Counted from the first letter of the stretch, positions 17,380 through 26,408 are shown. The stretch is DNA of 53,290 bases from Hylemonella gracilis str. Niagara R (GCF_000600295.1 NZ_JEMG01000001.1:2042746-2096035); one strand, 5' to 3'. Notes: generated from the sequence alone by a model not told the origin. Made by a program: numbers and translations.

Positions 17380-18687
17380 ATGAATAACCAATCCTTCAAC
17401 TGGGGCCGCTGGATCATCTGGGGCCTTTTCGCCCTGATGCTGCTGTCCATGCCACGGCTGTTCGGCAGCAGCCTGGCGGTTAGTCTGCTGTCGCAGATGG
17501 GCATCGCCATCATCGCCTGCCTGTCCTACAACATGCTGCTGGGGCAGGGCGGCATGCTGAGCTTCGGTCATGCGGTCTATTCGGGCTTGGGCGCTTACAT
17601 GACCATCCACGCGCTCAACCTGATGAGTGGCTTGGCCAAGGCAGGCGAACCCTTCGTGCCGGTGAGCCTGCTGCCGCTGGTGGGTGGCCTGGCTGGCCTG
17701 TTCTTCGCCTTTCTGTTCGGTTTCGTCACCACCAAGAAGTCGGGCACGCCCTTCGCCATGATCACCCTGGGCATGGCCGAGTTGGTGTTCGCGATGTCCT
17801 TGATGTTCGCCGAGTTCTTTGGCGGCGAGGCCGGCGTCACCGGCAACCGGGTGGTGGGCAAACCTGTGCTGCAGGGACTCTTCGACAAGGGCCTCAGCTT
17901 CGGTCCGGGCATCCAGGTCTACTACCTGATCGCGGCCTACACCTTCGTCTGCGTGGCGCTCATGTACGCCTTCACGCGCACGCCGCTGGGGCGCATCCTC
18001 AACGCCGTGCGTGACAACCCCGAGCGCGTCGAATTCATTGGCTACAGCACGCAGCGCGTGCGTTACCTGGCCTTCATGGTCTCGGGCTTCTTCGCGGGCA
18101 TCGCGGGAGGATTGGGCGCCATCCTGTTCGAAATCGTCACGGCCGAGGTGGTGGGGCCGCTGCGCTCGGGCGGCTACCTGCTCTTCACTTTCCTGGGCGG
18201 GGCCACGGTTTTCTTTGGGCCCATCATCGGGGGCGTGCTGTTGGTCCTGACCTCGGTCATGCTGTCGGAACTCACCAAGGCCTGGCTGCTCTACCTGGGG
18301 CTGATCTTCCTCTTCATGGTCATGTATGCCCCGGGCGGCGTGGCCAGCCTGATCATGATGAACCTGCGGGTGGCCAAGTTCGGCTTTTGGAACCGCATCG
18401 CCAAGAGCACGCTGGGCCTGGTGGTCACCGGCGCGGTGCCCTTGCTGGGCGCGGCGGTGCTGATCGAAATGATTTACCACCAACAACTGAATCTGACTTT
18501 GGGTACGGAGTTCCGTTTTCTGGGCTTGGCGCTGGACGTGAGCCAGACCAGCGCCTGGGTCGGCGCGGCCGGGGTGACGGTGCTGGGCGTGGTCCTGTTC
18601 GAGGTGGTGCGCCGTGACTACGCACGCCGCTGGGGCGAGGTGCAGGTCCGCATCGAGCGCATCATCAAGCACAGGGAAGGGCTGTGA
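17380..18687 (+). CDS. livM: Branched-chain amino acid-type ABC transporter permease (LivM)
   Basis: A 435-aa membrane protein with the LivM blocks YNMLLGQGGMLSFGHAVYSG and FFAGIAGGLGAILFE. It is longer than the usual 320-360 aa because of an added C-terminal section (about residues 330-435) with two extra hydrophobic segments. It overlaps the livG start by 4 nt (GTGA). Confidence 0.94.
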   Translation: MNNQSFNWGRWIIWGLFALMLLSMPRLFGSSLAVSLLSQMGIAIIACLSYNMLLGQGGMLSFGHAVYSGLGAYMTIHALNLMSGLAKAGEPFVPVSLLPLVGGLAGLFFAFLFGFVTTKKSGTPFAMITLGMAELVFAMSLMFAEFFGGEAGVTGNRVVGKPVLQGLFDKGLSFGPGIQVYYLIAAYTFVCVALMYAFTRTPLGRILNAVRDNPERVEFIGYSTQRVRYLAFMVSGFFAGIAGGLGAILFEIVTAEVVGPLRSGGYLLFTFLGGATVFFGPIIGGVLLVLTSVMLSELTKAWLLYLGLIFLFMVMYAPGGVASLIMMNLRVAKFGFWNRIAKSTLGLVVTGAVPLLGAAVLIEMIYHQQLNLTLGTEFRFLGLALDVSQTSAWVGAAGVTVLGVVLFEVVRRDYARRWGEVQVRIERIIKHREGL

Positions 18688-19493
18688 GCACCATGACAAT
18701 GGCCTTGAGTTCCGTTTCCAATACCAACGCCCTGGAACTCAAGGGCGTGACCAAGCGCTTTGGCAAGTCCGAGATCATCCGCGGCATCGACCTCACGGTG
18801 AAGCAGGGGGAGCGTATCGCCGTGATCGGACCCAATGGCGCGGGCAAGTCCACGCTGTTCAACCTGATCAGCGGCCGCTTCGGCCCTAGCTCCGGCGAGA
18901 TCCTGCTCAAGGGCGAACGCATCGACGGCCTGCGTCCCTACGAGATCTACCGCAAGGGCCTGGCGCGCAGCTTCCAGATCACCAACATCTTCCACCGGCT
19001 GAGTGTGAAGGAAAACCTGCGCTGCGCCGTGCTCTGGAGCATGGGCTACCGTTACACCTTCTGGCGTTTCCTGGCTGGCCTGCACGACGTGAACCAGCGC
19101 GTGGACGAGCTGCTCCTGATGATCCGTCTGGAAAAGCGGCGCGATACGCAAGCGGGCAACCTGACCTACGCCGAACAGCGCGCGCTGGAGATCGGGATCA
19201 CCATCGCGGGCGGTGCCGAGGTCGTATTGCTTGACGAACCCACGGCGGGCATGAGCCAGAGTGAGACCACCCGTTTCATCGGCCTGATCCGCGAGGTGAC
19301 CGAGGGCAAGACGCTGCTGACCGTGGAGCACGACATGGGCGTGGTGTTCGGTCTGGCCGACAAGATCGCCGTGGTGGTCTACGGCGAGTTGCTGGCCTTC
19401 GATACCCCCGAGGCTGTGCGCGCGAATGCGCGCGTGCAGGAGGCGTATCTGGGTTCGGTCGTCGCCGAGAACCAGGCGGAGGCCCGGGCATGA
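18684..19493 (+). CDS. livG: ABC transporter ATP-binding protein (LivG)
   Basis: A 269-aa ATPase with Walker A GPNGAGKST (residues 49-57), the LivG-specific long helical region, Walker B VVLLDEPTAGM and the switch EHDMG. The signature segment reads LTYAEQRALEIG in place of LSGGQ, a variation often seen in LivG. The start GTG 18684 overlaps the livM stop; ATG 18693 is an equally plausible start. The stop overlaps the livF start. Confidence 0.94.
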   Translation: MSTMTMALSSVSNTNALELKGVTKRFGKSEIIRGIDLTVKQGERIAVIGPNGAGKSTLFNLISGRFGPSSGEILLKGERIDGLRPYEIYRKGLARSFQITNIFHRLSVKENLRCAVLWSMGYRYTFWRFLAGLHDVNQRVDELLLMIRLEKRRDTQAGNLTYAEQRALEIGITIAGGAEVVLLDEPTAGMSQSETTRFIGLIREVTEGKTLLTVEHDMGVVFGLADKIAVVVYGELLAFDTPEAVRANARVQEAYLGSVVAENQAEARA

Positions 19494-20215
19494 ACACAAA
19501 CACCAACATGAAGCCCTTGTTGCAGGTCGGTGACCTGCATGCGTATTACGGCAAGAGCCATGTGCTGCATGGCGTGAACTTCGCGGTGGGCGAGGGCGAG
19601 ATCGTGGCCCTGCTCGGGCGCAACGGTTCGGGCCGTTCCACCACGGCCAAAGCTGTCATGGGACTCGTGGACTGCACGGGTGAACTGCGCTTCCGTGAGA
19701 GTCCGCTGCAGGGTCGCAAGGCGTATGAGATCGCGCACCTGGGCCTGGGCTACGTGCCTGAAAACCGCGATATCTTCCCCGACCTCACGGTGCACCAGAA
19801 CCTGATGCTGGGCGAGAAGCGGGGGCGGGGTGCGAAGAGCCGGTGGTCCTATGAGGACATGTACACGCTGTTTCCCCGTCTGCGGGAACGTCAGCACACA
19901 CCGGGTGGTGTGTTGTCCGGGGGCGAGCAGCAGATGCTGACCCTGTGCCGCACCCTCATGGGCGACCCGGACCTCATCATCATCGACGAACCCACCGAAG
20001 GCCTCGCGCCCAAGATCGTCGAGCAAGTGGGTCAGTACCTCCAGACGCTCAAGGCGCGCGGCGTGTCGGTGCTATTGATCGAGCAAAAGCTCACCATCGC
20101 GATGACGATCTCCGACCGCGTGCTCGTGATGGGCCATGGCCGTATCGTGTTCGAAGGCTCACCCGAGACCTTGCGCGCCAACACGGCGGTGCGCAAGGAG
20201 TGGCTGGAGGTCTGA
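19490..20215 (+). CDS. livF: ABC transporter ATP-binding protein (LivF) with Arg in Walker A
   Basis: A 241-aa ATPase completing the importer. The signature LSGGEQQ, Walker [11 protein letters not shown] and a Q/switch region are normal. Walker A reads GRNGSGRST: the invariant Lys is Arg49 (codon CGT, 19634-19636). This Lys normally contacts the ATP phosphates, so the site may be weakened, with LivG supplying the competent site; alternatively it is a tolerated lineage variant. The last 57 nt overlap the 3' end of the convergent chemoreceptor gene. Confidence 0.93.
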   Translation: MNTNTNMKPLLQVGDLHAYYGKSHVLHGVNFAVGEGEIVALLGRNGSGRSTTAKAVMGLVDCTGELRFRESPLQGRKAYEIAHLGLGYVPENRDIFPDLTVHQNLMLGEKRGRGAKSRWSYEDMYTLFPRLRERQHTPGGVLSGGEQQMLTLCRTLMGDPDLIIIDEPTEGLAPKIVEQVGQYLQTLKARGVSVLLIEQKLTIAMTISDRVLVMGHGRIVFEGSPETLRANTAVRKEWLEV

Positions 20216-21814
20216 GCCCTCTGTCCAGGTCAGCGACGGTGCCGCCTCGGCGCTTGCTTCGGCTACGTCCGCGCCCGGCGCGAGTCGGAACACCGACACT
20301 GTCTCCACCAGCTGGTCGGACTGCGCCTTGAGCGCCTTGGCCGCGCGCGCCGTCTGCTCGACCAAGCCCGCGTTCTCCTGCGTGGCGCGGTCCATCTCGG
20401 TGACGGCCAGACTGACCTGCTGTATGCCGTCGGATTGCTCTGCCGTGGCCAGTGCGACCTGGTCCAGGGTCTGCATCAGCTGTTCAACCGACTTCACGAC
20501 CTGCCGCATGGTGCGGTCGGCCTCCGTGGCCTGGTCCGCGCCCAGCGCCACGCTGGCCGAGGACTGTTCGATCAGGTCCTTGACCTCGGCGGCCGCTCGG
20601 GCGCTGCGTTGTGCCAGCGAGCGCACCTCGCCCGCCACCACGGCGAAACCCTTGCCCTGCTGACCCGCCCGTGCCGCTTCCACCGCGGCGTTGAGCGCCA
20701 GCAGATTGGTCTGGAAGGCGATGCCGTCGATGATGCCCACGATGTCGACGATGCGCCGCGCGTGGGTCGAGACTTGCTGCATGGTCTCGGTGATCCGTGC
20801 CACGGCCTGGCCACCCAGCGCGGCCTCGTCCGAGGCGGCGCGTGCCAGATCCCGGGTCTGACTGGTCTGGCCGGCGTTTTGCCGCACGGCGGCCGACAGT
20901 TCTTCCAGCGTGGCGGCCGTCTGTTCCAGCGCGGCCGCCTGCTGTTCGGTGCGCGCCGACAGCGCCAGATTGCCGTCGGCGATGCCGCGCGTGCCCTGGT
21001 CCACTGCCGACGCCCCTTGCCGGATCGACGCCACGGTGCGCGCCAGCCCGACTTGCATGCGGTCCAGCGCGATCAGCAACGCGCCGATCTCGTCCTGCCG
21101 CGCGCTGGACACCGCGCTGCTCAGGTCACCGGCCGCGATGCGGTCGAATTGCCGATCAACCTGTGCCAACGGCCCCAGCAGACGCTGGCGGAAGAAGAGC
21201 AGGCACAGCGCGGCCAGGGCCAGCGTCAGGCCGAACAGCCCCAGGGCGATGCCGCCCGAGCGGGTGGCGCGAGACTCGGAGGCCAGGCGCAGGGCGTCGC
21301 GCTGCCCCTCAGCCTCGGCGATGGCCTCGCGCAGCGCGGTACTGAAGTCCGCGTCGGCCTGTTCGGCTTCGCCGGCGGCGGCCACGTAGCGTTCCAGCGA
21401 GACTTCGTACAGCGCTTCCTCGCGCAGGCCCAGCACGCGTGCGTAACGCTCGTAGGCCAGCACCGCGCGGCGCGCGTGCGGGTCGTCGCCCGGTACCGTC
21501 GCACGGTAGGTCTCGAAGGCCTTGGCGGCGGCCTGGACCGCGGCCGAAGCCTTGCGCACCTCGTCGGTGGCCGCGACCTGGTCCCCGCGCTGCAACTGGA
21601 TGTAGGCATTGTTCATGCCGACCAGGGCCGTCAGCAGCAGCTTGCCCGTCTCGTGCAGCGGCCGGATGCGCTGGTCAAGCACGGCCGTCGCGTCAATGTC
21701 GCGCGCGGCCTGGCGCGCGCCCAGCCAGGCCAGCCCGGCCGACGCCCAGAGCGCCAGGGAAAAAATGCCCAGCACCAGCCACAGGCCGGTGCGGATCTGC
21801 AAGCGGGGGAGCAT
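20159..21814 (-). CDS. Methyl-accepting chemotaxis protein
   Basis: A 551-aa chemoreceptor. TM1 is near residues 8-28, then a helical periplasmic sensing domain (about 30-180, four-helix-bundle type), TM2 near 185-205, a HAMP domain ([20 protein letters not shown]), and the cytoplasmic signalling domain with the hairpin tip [20 protein letters not shown]. No C-terminal NWETF-like pentapeptide is present. ATG 21814 ([10 protein letters not shown]) is preferred; the open frame extends 14 codons upstream. It is 81 nt downstream of doxX on the same strand and could be read from the bufferin operon, which would make it a metal-stress chemoreceptor, but this is only positional. Its 3' end overlaps livF. 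Confidence 0.93.
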   Translation of the reverse strand: MLPRLQIRTGLWLVLGIFSLALWASAGLAWLGARQAARDIDATAVLDQRIRPLHETGKLLLTALVGMNNAYIQLQRGDQVAATDEVRKASAAVQAAAKAFETYRATVPGDDPHARRAVLAYERYARVLGLREEALYEVSLERYVAAAGEAEQADADFSTALREAIAEAEGQRDALRLASESRATRSGGIALGLFGLTLALAALCLLFFRQRLLGPLAQVDRQFDRIAAGDLSSAVSSARQDEIGALLIALDRMQVGLARTVASIRQGASAVDQGTRGIADGNLALSARTEQQAAALEQTAATLEELSAAVRQNAGQTSQTRDLARAASDEAALGGQAVARITETMQQVSTHARRIVDIVGIIDGIAFQTNLLALNAAVEAARAGQQGKGFAVVAGEVRSLAQRSARAAAEVKDLIEQSSASVALGADQATEADRTMRQVVKSVEQLMQTLDQVALATAEQSDGIQQVSLAVTEMDRATQENAGLVEQTARAAKALKAQSDQLVETVSVFRLAPGADVAEASAEAAPSLTWTEGSDLQPLLAHRRVGAQGLG

Positions 21815-21895
21815 GGTGGCGGCTTTCCTGTTCTGCGTTGTGCAGGACGCGGTCAAGGGTTGAGATCTGGGCGGAATGGGACGACCTGCGAGGCC

Positions 21896-22366
21896 TCAGT
21901 GTAGACCCAGGCTGCGGTCCACCGAGAGCCTGCCACCACCATGCGCCGCGAGGTACAGCAGCAGACCTGCCCAGGACAGGTGAGTTGGCCAGGCATCGGG
22001 GTAGACGAAAACCTGGATCACCAAGGTCATGCCCAGCAGGCCCAGGGCTGACAGGCGCGTGGCCAGGCCGAGCACCAGCAGCAGCGGAAACAGGTGCTCG
22101 GCATAGGTCGCGAGGTGCGCAGCCAGATCGGGCGGTAGCAGCGGGACATGGTATTCCTCGCGAAACAGCGCGTAGGTCCCATCGCTGACGGTCAGCAGGC
22201 CCGTCACCTTGGTGCGACCGGACATCAGGAAGATGGCGGCCAAGGCGACGCGGGCCGCCAACGCGATCAGGTCGTGGCCGATCCAGCGTTCCAGCAGGTC
22301 AGCGCATGCGTTCCAGCGCGCGCGCAGGCGCCCGGTGTGGGAGGTCGTTTCCGTGGTCGTGGGCAT
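21896..22366 (-). CDS. DoxX family membrane protein of the bufferin operon
   Basis: A 156-aa protein with four hydrophobic helices. DoxX signatures include [16 protein letters not shown] and [19 protein letters not shown]. DoxX proteins are the usual last gene of bufferin/Gig/Hvf operons, where they are proposed to act with the oxidised peptide at the inner membrane. It lies 33 nt after the bufC gene on the same strand. Confidence 0.9.
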   Translation of the reverse strand: MPTTTETTSHTGRLRARWNACADLLERWIGHDLIALAARVALAAIFLMSGRTKVTGLLTVSDGTYALFREEYHVPLLPPDLAAHLATYAEHLFPLLLVLGLATRLSALGLLGMTLVIQVFVYPDAWPTHLSWAGLLLYLAAHGGGRLSVDRSLGLH

Positions 22367-22399
22367 GTGAGTGTCCTGGGTTTGGTGGAAATTTGGGTT

Positions 22400-23227
22400 T
22401 CAGTCGGCGCGTGGCGCCGACAGCGCGCCCGTGGTGATCAGGTCGGCCCACAGACGGGCCAGGTCGAGTTCGGCCTCGGCCTGCCATGCCGACTGTGCAG
22501 CTTGCGTGAGGGACTGGTCGGCCGCGCAGGCATCCAGGAAGGCGCACAGACCCGGGCCTGCCGCCTGCCAGCGCACAGCGCCATCGTGTGGCGCGCGCGT
22601 CAGTAGGGCGCCGTCACCGACCCAGGGCAGTTGCCCGTCGAGTGTTATTTCCTCACGGTTGGCGCACCAAATCGCGTAGATGGGCTGGTCCGCGTGCCAA
22701 GCCCAGCGGGTGGCCGGGTGCGGGCGCAGCCGCAACTCGCCCAAGGCCTCTGCGGGCAGGGCCGCGAGGGTGTCCGCTTCTAGCGCGAGTGCATCGGCCG
22801 CCATGTGGGCCTCGATCCAGCACCGGTCCAGCCGCGCCACGTCGGCGAGGTAGGGCAGTTCACGCGCGGGTTCGAAGTCGGTCAGGAAGTCGGGGAAGTC
22901 CAGGCCATAGTCCATCAACATGACCGAGCTAGGCGGTGTCGCTCGCACATAAGGCAGGGCAGCGGCGCGAAACCAAGCCGAGCCGACCAGGCGCGCGACG
23001 GTCGGAAAATTGGCTTCCAGCGCGTCGATGCAACCCTTGAACACGGTGTTGCGGTAGACCGCGAAACCGGGCTGCGCCACCAGTGGGGCCAGCGTGGCCG
23101 AGGCCGAGTCGGGGTGGTAGAGCGCGAGCACGAAATCGTTTTGAAAACGCGCGAGCGCGTCACCCATGACCGTTGCATTGGTCAGGGGCTGCGCCCCCGC
23201 TGGCGCGCCTGTGGCTAGGGAGTTCAT
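22400..23227 (-). CDS. bufC: DUF2063 (BufC/HvfC-type) partner protein for the MNIO enzyme
   Basis: A 275-aa protein. The N-terminal block [17 protein letters not shown] and [23 protein letters not shown] are typical of DUF2063 proteins, described in databases as putative DNA-binding but known as the RiPP-recognition partner of MNIO (DUF692) enzymes. Its start overlaps the bufB stop by 4 nt (ATGA at 23224-23227), fixing the start and implying a stoichiometric complex. The C-terminal half (about 155-275) is the less conserved substrate-side domain. Confidence 0.9.
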   Translation of the reverse strand: MNSLATGAPAGAQPLTNATVMGDALARFQNDFVLALYHPDSASATLAPLVAQPGFAVYRNTVFKGCIDALEANFPTVARLVGSAWFRAAALPYVRATPPSSVMLMDYGLDFPDFLTDFEPARELPYLADVARLDRCWIEAHMAADALALEADTLAALPAEALGELRLRPHPATRWAWHADQPIYAIWCANREEITLDGQLPWVGDGALLTRAPHDGAVRWQAAGPGLCAFLDACAADQSLTQAAQSAWQAEAELDLARLWADLITTGALSAPRAD

Positions 23228-24132
23228 GCGGGAATCACCTGCGGAGCCATCTCAACCGCAAGGCTCGTGGCCGTGCGTTTGTGCCGGTCCATCAGGGCTG
23301 CGGCCCGTCGCGCTTCAGCCTGCAGTTCGGCATAGGGCGGGATGGCGTCGTCTCGCTCGATCAGTGTGGGACGCGGGCCGATGCGCGCGATCAGACGCTC
23401 GTACAAGGTCCAAACTGACTCAGCGACTGATACGTCGTGGCTGTCGATCAACAGCGGAGGCGTCCTCGCTTCGCCCTGGTTCGCTGCCTGGGCCTCGTCA
23501 AAACGATGACCCGCAAGGTGGATTTCCATCACCGCATCGGCCGGAAAAGCGTCGATGTAGGTTGCCGCGTCGTAACCCAGGTTGTGCGCACTGACCTGCA
23601 CATTGTTCACGTCCAGCAGCAAGCCGCAGCCGCATCGCCGCACCAGTTCGTTCAGGAAGTCGATTTCGCCCCATTCATGCCCATCGATGCGCAGGTAGTG
23701 CGAGGGGTTTTCGATGGCGATGCGCCGGCCCAGCGCATCCTGCACCCGCGCGATGTTGTTGCTGATGCGTGAAAGCGCGGCCTGGGTGCGGGGGAAGGGC
23801 AGCAGGTCCGGGTGGTAGTGGCCGTTCCAGCTTGACCAGGCCAGGTGCTCGGACACCAACGCGGGTTCGACCCGCGTGGCCAAGCGCACGAGCCGCGCCA
23901 GCTGCACGGGGTCCGGCGGCGCGTCCGCCGCCAGCGAAAGGGAGACCCCATGCAAGGACAGCGGATGGCGTTCGCGCACGGCCTGCAGCCAGGCCAGACG
24001 CGGGCCGCCGTCCATCAGGTAGTTCTCGGGATGCACCTCAAACCACAGGCCGGGGTCGTCGGCCTCCCGTGCGTCCTGAAAATGCTGTGGCTTCAGGCCG
24101 AGGCCCGCGCCGAGCGCCTTGCTGTCTGCCAT
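23224..24132 (-). CDS. bufB: DUF692 multinuclear iron-dependent oxidase (MNIO) of the bufferin system
   Basis: A 302-aa TIM-barrel enzyme. Family metal-ligand motifs appear in order: [48 protein letters not shown] and IERDD. MNIOs use two or three iron ions to oxidise Cys residues in a precursor peptide; in bufferins the products are thiooxazole-type groups that bind copper. It follows the precursor gene after 22 nt and is translationally coupled to bufC. Confidence 0.95.
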   Translation of the reverse strand: MADSKALGAGLGLKPQHFQDAREADDPGLWFEVHPENYLMDGGPRLAWLQAVRERHPLSLHGVSLSLAADAPPDPVQLARLVRLATRVEPALVSEHLAWSSWNGHYHPDLLPFPRTQAALSRISNNIARVQDALGRRIAIENPSHYLRIDGHEWGEIDFLNELVRRCGCGLLLDVNNVQVSAHNLGYDAATYIDAFPADAVMEIHLAGHRFDEAQAANQGEARTPPLLIDSHDVSVAESVWTLYERLIARIGPRPTLIERDDAIPPYAELQAEARRAAALMDRHKRTATSLAVEMAPQVIPA

Positions 24133-24154
24133 GGTGTGAGGCCTCGCGCCTGGG

Positions 24155-24448
24155 TCAGGACATCGTCGGGGTCAGCGAACCCATGCCCTTGGGCGTCTTG
24201 ATCGTGGTGCAGGTGCCGGCGGGAACGTTCTTCCAAGCATCACCCTGGTAGTCCACCTTGGAAGAGCCCGCGCAGCTCGTGCCCGCGCCGGCCTTGCAGT
24301 CGTTCTGGCCGGCCTTGGAGATGCCGTAGCACTTCTCGACAGCGGTCGTTTTCTTGGCAGGTGTCGCGGAAGGGTACTGGGCCAGCGCGACCCCTGCGGC
24401 CAGGGCGGAGAAGGTGACGGCAACGGTGGCGAGATTGCGTGCGTTCAT
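24155..24448 (-). CDS. bufA1: DUF2282 bufferin precursor peptide (BufA1 type)
   Basis: A 97-aa exported peptide. The unusually long, Sec-type signal peptide ends near AQYP (about residue 24). The mature part has Cys40 (EKCYG), Cys51 (NDCK), Cys59 (TSCAG) and Cys80 (GTC), the four-Cys pattern of DUF2282, with [12 protein letters not shown] strongly conserved in the family. It is the substrate of the downstream MNIO and is thought to buffer copper in the periplasm. The start is ATG 24448 (MNARNL); an open frame extends 14 codons further. A SigF-type promoter lies 84-109 nt upstream. Known relatives are the gold-induced gig genes of Cupriavidus and Hvf of Haemophilus. Confidence 0.94.
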   Translation of the reverse strand: MNARNLATVAVTFSALAAGVALAQYPSATPAKKTTAVEKCYGISKAGQNDCKAGAGTSCAGSSKVDYQGDAWKNVPAGTCTTIKTPKGMGSLTPTMS

Positions 24449-24531
24449 GGTGTCGATTTCCTCGAGAGGGTTGAAAGGTGTTCGGCCCACCGCGCCGCGC
24501 CGATCGCGTCCGCCTAGGGTCCGAGGGTTAC

Positions 24532-24557
24532 TTCGTCACCGGGCCGGAGCCGGTTAC
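24532..24557 (-). promoter_or_regulatory. SigF-type ECF promoter driving the bufferin operon
   Basis: On the minus strand GTAACC (24557-24552) is followed after exactly 16 nt by CGAA (24535-24532). This is a perfect match to the Caulobacter SigF consensus GTAACC-N16-CGAA as I recall it. The predicted leader before bufA1 is about 75 nt. Confidence 0.85.
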
Positions 24558-24560
24558 AGG

Positions 24561-24596
24561 CAGTCCAAAATTTTGACTGCGTGAGTCCGGTCGGAC
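24561..24596. promoter_or_regulatory. Two small palindromes between the divergent SigF promoters
   Basis: CAAAATTTTG (24566-24575) is a perfect palindrome flanked by CAGTC and GACTG halves. GTCCG-GT-CGGAC (24585-24596) is a second inverted repeat. Both lie just upstream of the bufferin -35 element, in the position expected for an additional regulator. No candidate regulator gene is adjacent. Confidence 0.4.
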
Positions 24597-24675
24597 CCGT
24601 AAGCCAATGATCGGGGAGGGGCACAATAGAATCAATGGCTTGCGGGGGTGCTGAGAGAAATATTTCGCACCCCCT

Positions 24676-24701
24676 GTAACCAGCACCCTGCACGGAACGA
24701 A
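24676..24701 (+). promoter_or_regulatory. SigF-type ECF promoter for sigF-nrsF
   Basis: GTAACC (24676-24681) and CGAA (24698-24701) are separated by exactly 16 nt. The final A is also the A of the first ATG of the sigma factor frame, so transcription would begin inside the annotated coding sequence and a downstream start must be used from this promoter. Confidence 0.8.
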
Positions 24702-25264
24702 TGACAGGAAAGACACCCGTCGAGCTTGCCGAAGCTCGCCTGAAGGCGCTGATGCTGCGGGGCCTGGACGGCGACGCGGCGGCCTACCATGCCTTCCTGG
24801 ACGATCTGAGCGGTCACCTGCGCGCCTTTCTGCGCAAGCGCCTGTTCCGGCTCCAGGATGAAATCGAGGACATCGTGCAGGAAATCCTCATCGCCGTGCA
24901 CAACGCACGCCACACCTACCGCACCGGCCAACCGTTGACGGCCTGGGTGCACGCGATCGCGCGCTACAAGCTGGCAGACTTTCTGCGTGGGCGTGCGCGC
25001 CGCGAAGATCTGAATGATCCGCTGGACGAAGAGGCCGAGCTGTTCGCTGCTGCCGAGGACGAGGCCGGCGAGGCACGGCGCGATGTGCTCAAGCTGCTGG
25101 AGGAACTGCCCGACAAGCAGCGCCTGCCCATCCTGCATGTCAAGCTGCAGGGACTGTCGGTGGTGGAGACCGCGCGACTCACCGGCCTGTCGGAATCGGC
25201 CGTGAAGGTGGGCGTGCATCGCGGGCTCAAGGCCCTGGCGGCCAGGATACGAGACGCTTCATGA
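24701..25264 (+). CDS. sigF: ECF-type RNA polymerase sigma factor, SigF-like
   Basis: A 187-aa ECF sigma factor from ATG 24701. Region 2 (about 25-90) includes [20 protein letters not shown] and [19 protein letters not shown]; region 4 (about 125-183) includes [20 protein letters not shown] and [17 protein letters not shown]. It is paired with NrsF, an anti-sigma factor, with 4-nt overlap (ATGA 25261-25264), and faces the bufferin operon. The promoter at 24676-24701 overlaps ATG 24701; ATG 24752 is preceded by AAGG with 5-nt spacing and would give a 170-aa protein ([12 protein letters not shown]) still containing region 2, so it may be the true start. By analogy with Caulobacter it responds to copper and other heavy metals. 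Confidence 0.9.
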   Translation: MTGKTPVELAEARLKALMLRGLDGDAAAYHAFLDDLSGHLRAFLRKRLFRLQDEIEDIVQEILIAVHNARHTYRTGQPLTAWVHAIARYKLADFLRGRARREDLNDPLDEEAELFAAAEDEAGEARRDVLKLLEELPDKQRLPILHVKLQGLSVVETARLTGLSESAVKVGVHRGLKALAARIRDAS

Positions 25265-25905
25265 AAACCAAGGACATGATCACCCTGTTGGCTGCGGACG
25301 TGGCGCCCGTGGACCGCCATCTGGCGGCCAAGCGCTTCGCCGCCGCTTTGCTCATCGGCGGCTCGGGCGCCGTGCTGCTGATGCTGTGGCTCCTTGGCCT
25401 GCGCCCTGACCTGGCACCCATGCTGGGCGTGCCGCTGTTCTGGATCAAGATGGTCGTTCCCCTGGTCCTGGCCCTGGGGGCCTTGCTCGCGGTGACGCGA
25501 CTTGCGCGGCCGGGCGTGCCGGTCAGTGGACCGGGCTGGACCGTCCTGGTCGCGCCGGTGGCGCTGCTCTGGGCGGCGGCGCTGGTCGTGCTGTGGTTGG
25601 CGCCCGCGCCTGAGCGTCTGAATCTGATGCTGGGCCTGAGCTGGAGGGAATGCCCTTTCAACATCGCCTTGCTGTCGGTGCCGGGCTTCATCGCCGTGAT
25701 GTGGGCCATGCGGGGTCTGGCGCCGACGCAGCCGCGCCTGGCCGGGGCCATGGCAGGCCTGCTGGCGGGTTCGGTGGCGACGGTCGCCTATTGCCTGCAT
25801 TGCCCGGAGATGGAAGTGCCTTTCTGGGCCATTTGGTACCTGCTGGGCATGCTGGTGCCGACGCTGGCGGGCGCGCTGCTCGGCCCCCGTTTGCTGCGCT
25901 GGTGA
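25261..25905 (+). CDS. nrsF: NrsF (DUF1109) anti-sigma factor, six-helix membrane protein
   Basis: A 214-aa integral membrane protein with about six helices and the family's conserved periplasm-facing cysteines in [10 protein letters not shown] and YCLHCPEM. NrsF holds SigF inactive at the membrane; metal or oxidant reaction at the Cys pair is proposed to release it. Its start overlaps the sigma factor stop, as is usual for sigma/anti-sigma pairs. The next gene, part of the copper set, starts 50 nt after it. Confidence 0.92.
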   Translation: MKTKDMITLLAADVAPVDRHLAAKRFAAALLIGGSGAVLLMLWLLGLRPDLAPMLGVPLFWIKMVVPLVLALGALLAVTRLARPGVPVSGPGWTVLVAPVALLWAAALVVLWLAPAPERLNLMLGLSWRECPFNIALLSVPGFIAVMWAMRGLAPTQPRLAGAMAGLLAGSVATVAYCLHCPEMEVPFWAIWYLLGMLVPTLAGALLGPRLLRW

Positions 25906-25920
25906 TAGACCCCCACAGGG

Positions 25921-25948
25921 TTGTCCGCTGACAAGGCGGGCGTATGAT
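25921..25948 (+). promoter_or_regulatory. Candidate sigma-70 promoter and TTGTC/GACAA palindrome before the copper genes
   Basis: TTGTCC (25921-25926) and TATGAT (25943-25948) are 16 nt apart. Overlapping the first is the inverted repeat TTGTC-CGCT-GACAA (25921-25934). Transcription would start at about 25955, next to ATG 25956, implying a leaderless or near-leaderless message. Copper operons elsewhere use TGACAA/TTGTCA boxes for CusR/CopR, but here the half-sites face the other way, so regulator identity is open. Confidence 0.4.
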
Positions 25949-25955
25949 GCTCGCC

Positions 25956-26408
25956 ATGTTGCCTCGCCGCTGCCTCCTGCTGGCCCTGCTCGTTCTGCTG
26001 CCCTTGCGCGGCTGGGCAGGCATGGTCATGGCGACGGAGATGGCGACGGCCTTGCCCATGCCCTCGGCCCCCCTGACACAGGCCCTGCCTGTTGATCAAT
26101 CGACCGCCGCCGAGGAATGCCATGGTGGCCACGGTGCGACGCCCACCGTCAACGATCGTCGGGTGCCCATCGACCATGGCCTGCATGAGGTCATCGTGCA
26201 CGACGCGGCGCAGGACACGTCACACACGCAGCACGACAGCAGCAGTTGCGCCAACTGCGTGTATTGCCAGACCTGCCACACGGTGGCCTTGACCCCGCCG
26301 TTGAATGGCTTGGGCCTGTCCTGGGCAAGCGCGTCCTTGCCTTGGGGCGATCTGCCGGCCGACCTCAGCGCCACGCCGCTGCCGGGCGACAAACCCCCCA
26401 TCGCCTGA
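25956..26408 (+). CDS. Cys/His-rich exported protein, putative copper binding
   Basis: A 150-aa protein with an N-terminal signal (MLPRRCLLLALLVLLPLRGWAG). The middle is rich in His and acidic residues (ECHGGHG, DHGLHEVIVHD, HTQHD), followed by SSCANCVYCQTCHTVAL, a four-Cys cluster. It sits between nrsF and copA on the same strand. I do not recognise a defined family; small Cys/His-rich exported proteins are common next to copA/copB in Burkholderiales. ATG 25956 is chosen because it directly opens the signal peptide; ATG 25944 and 25947 also lie in frame but fall inside the putative -10 element. Confidence 0.7.
   Translation: MLPRRCLLLALLVLLPLRGWAGMVMATEMATALPMPSAPLTQALPVDQSTAAEECHGGHGATPTVNDRRVPIDHGLHEVIVHDAAQDTSHTQHDSSSCANCVYCQTCHTVALTPPLNGLGLSWASASLPWGDLPADLSATPLPGDKPPIA

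Noticed and set aside
17332-18699. 455-aa minus-strand frame
   Set aside because: Antisense of livM; His/Gln-rich low-complexity translation without family features.
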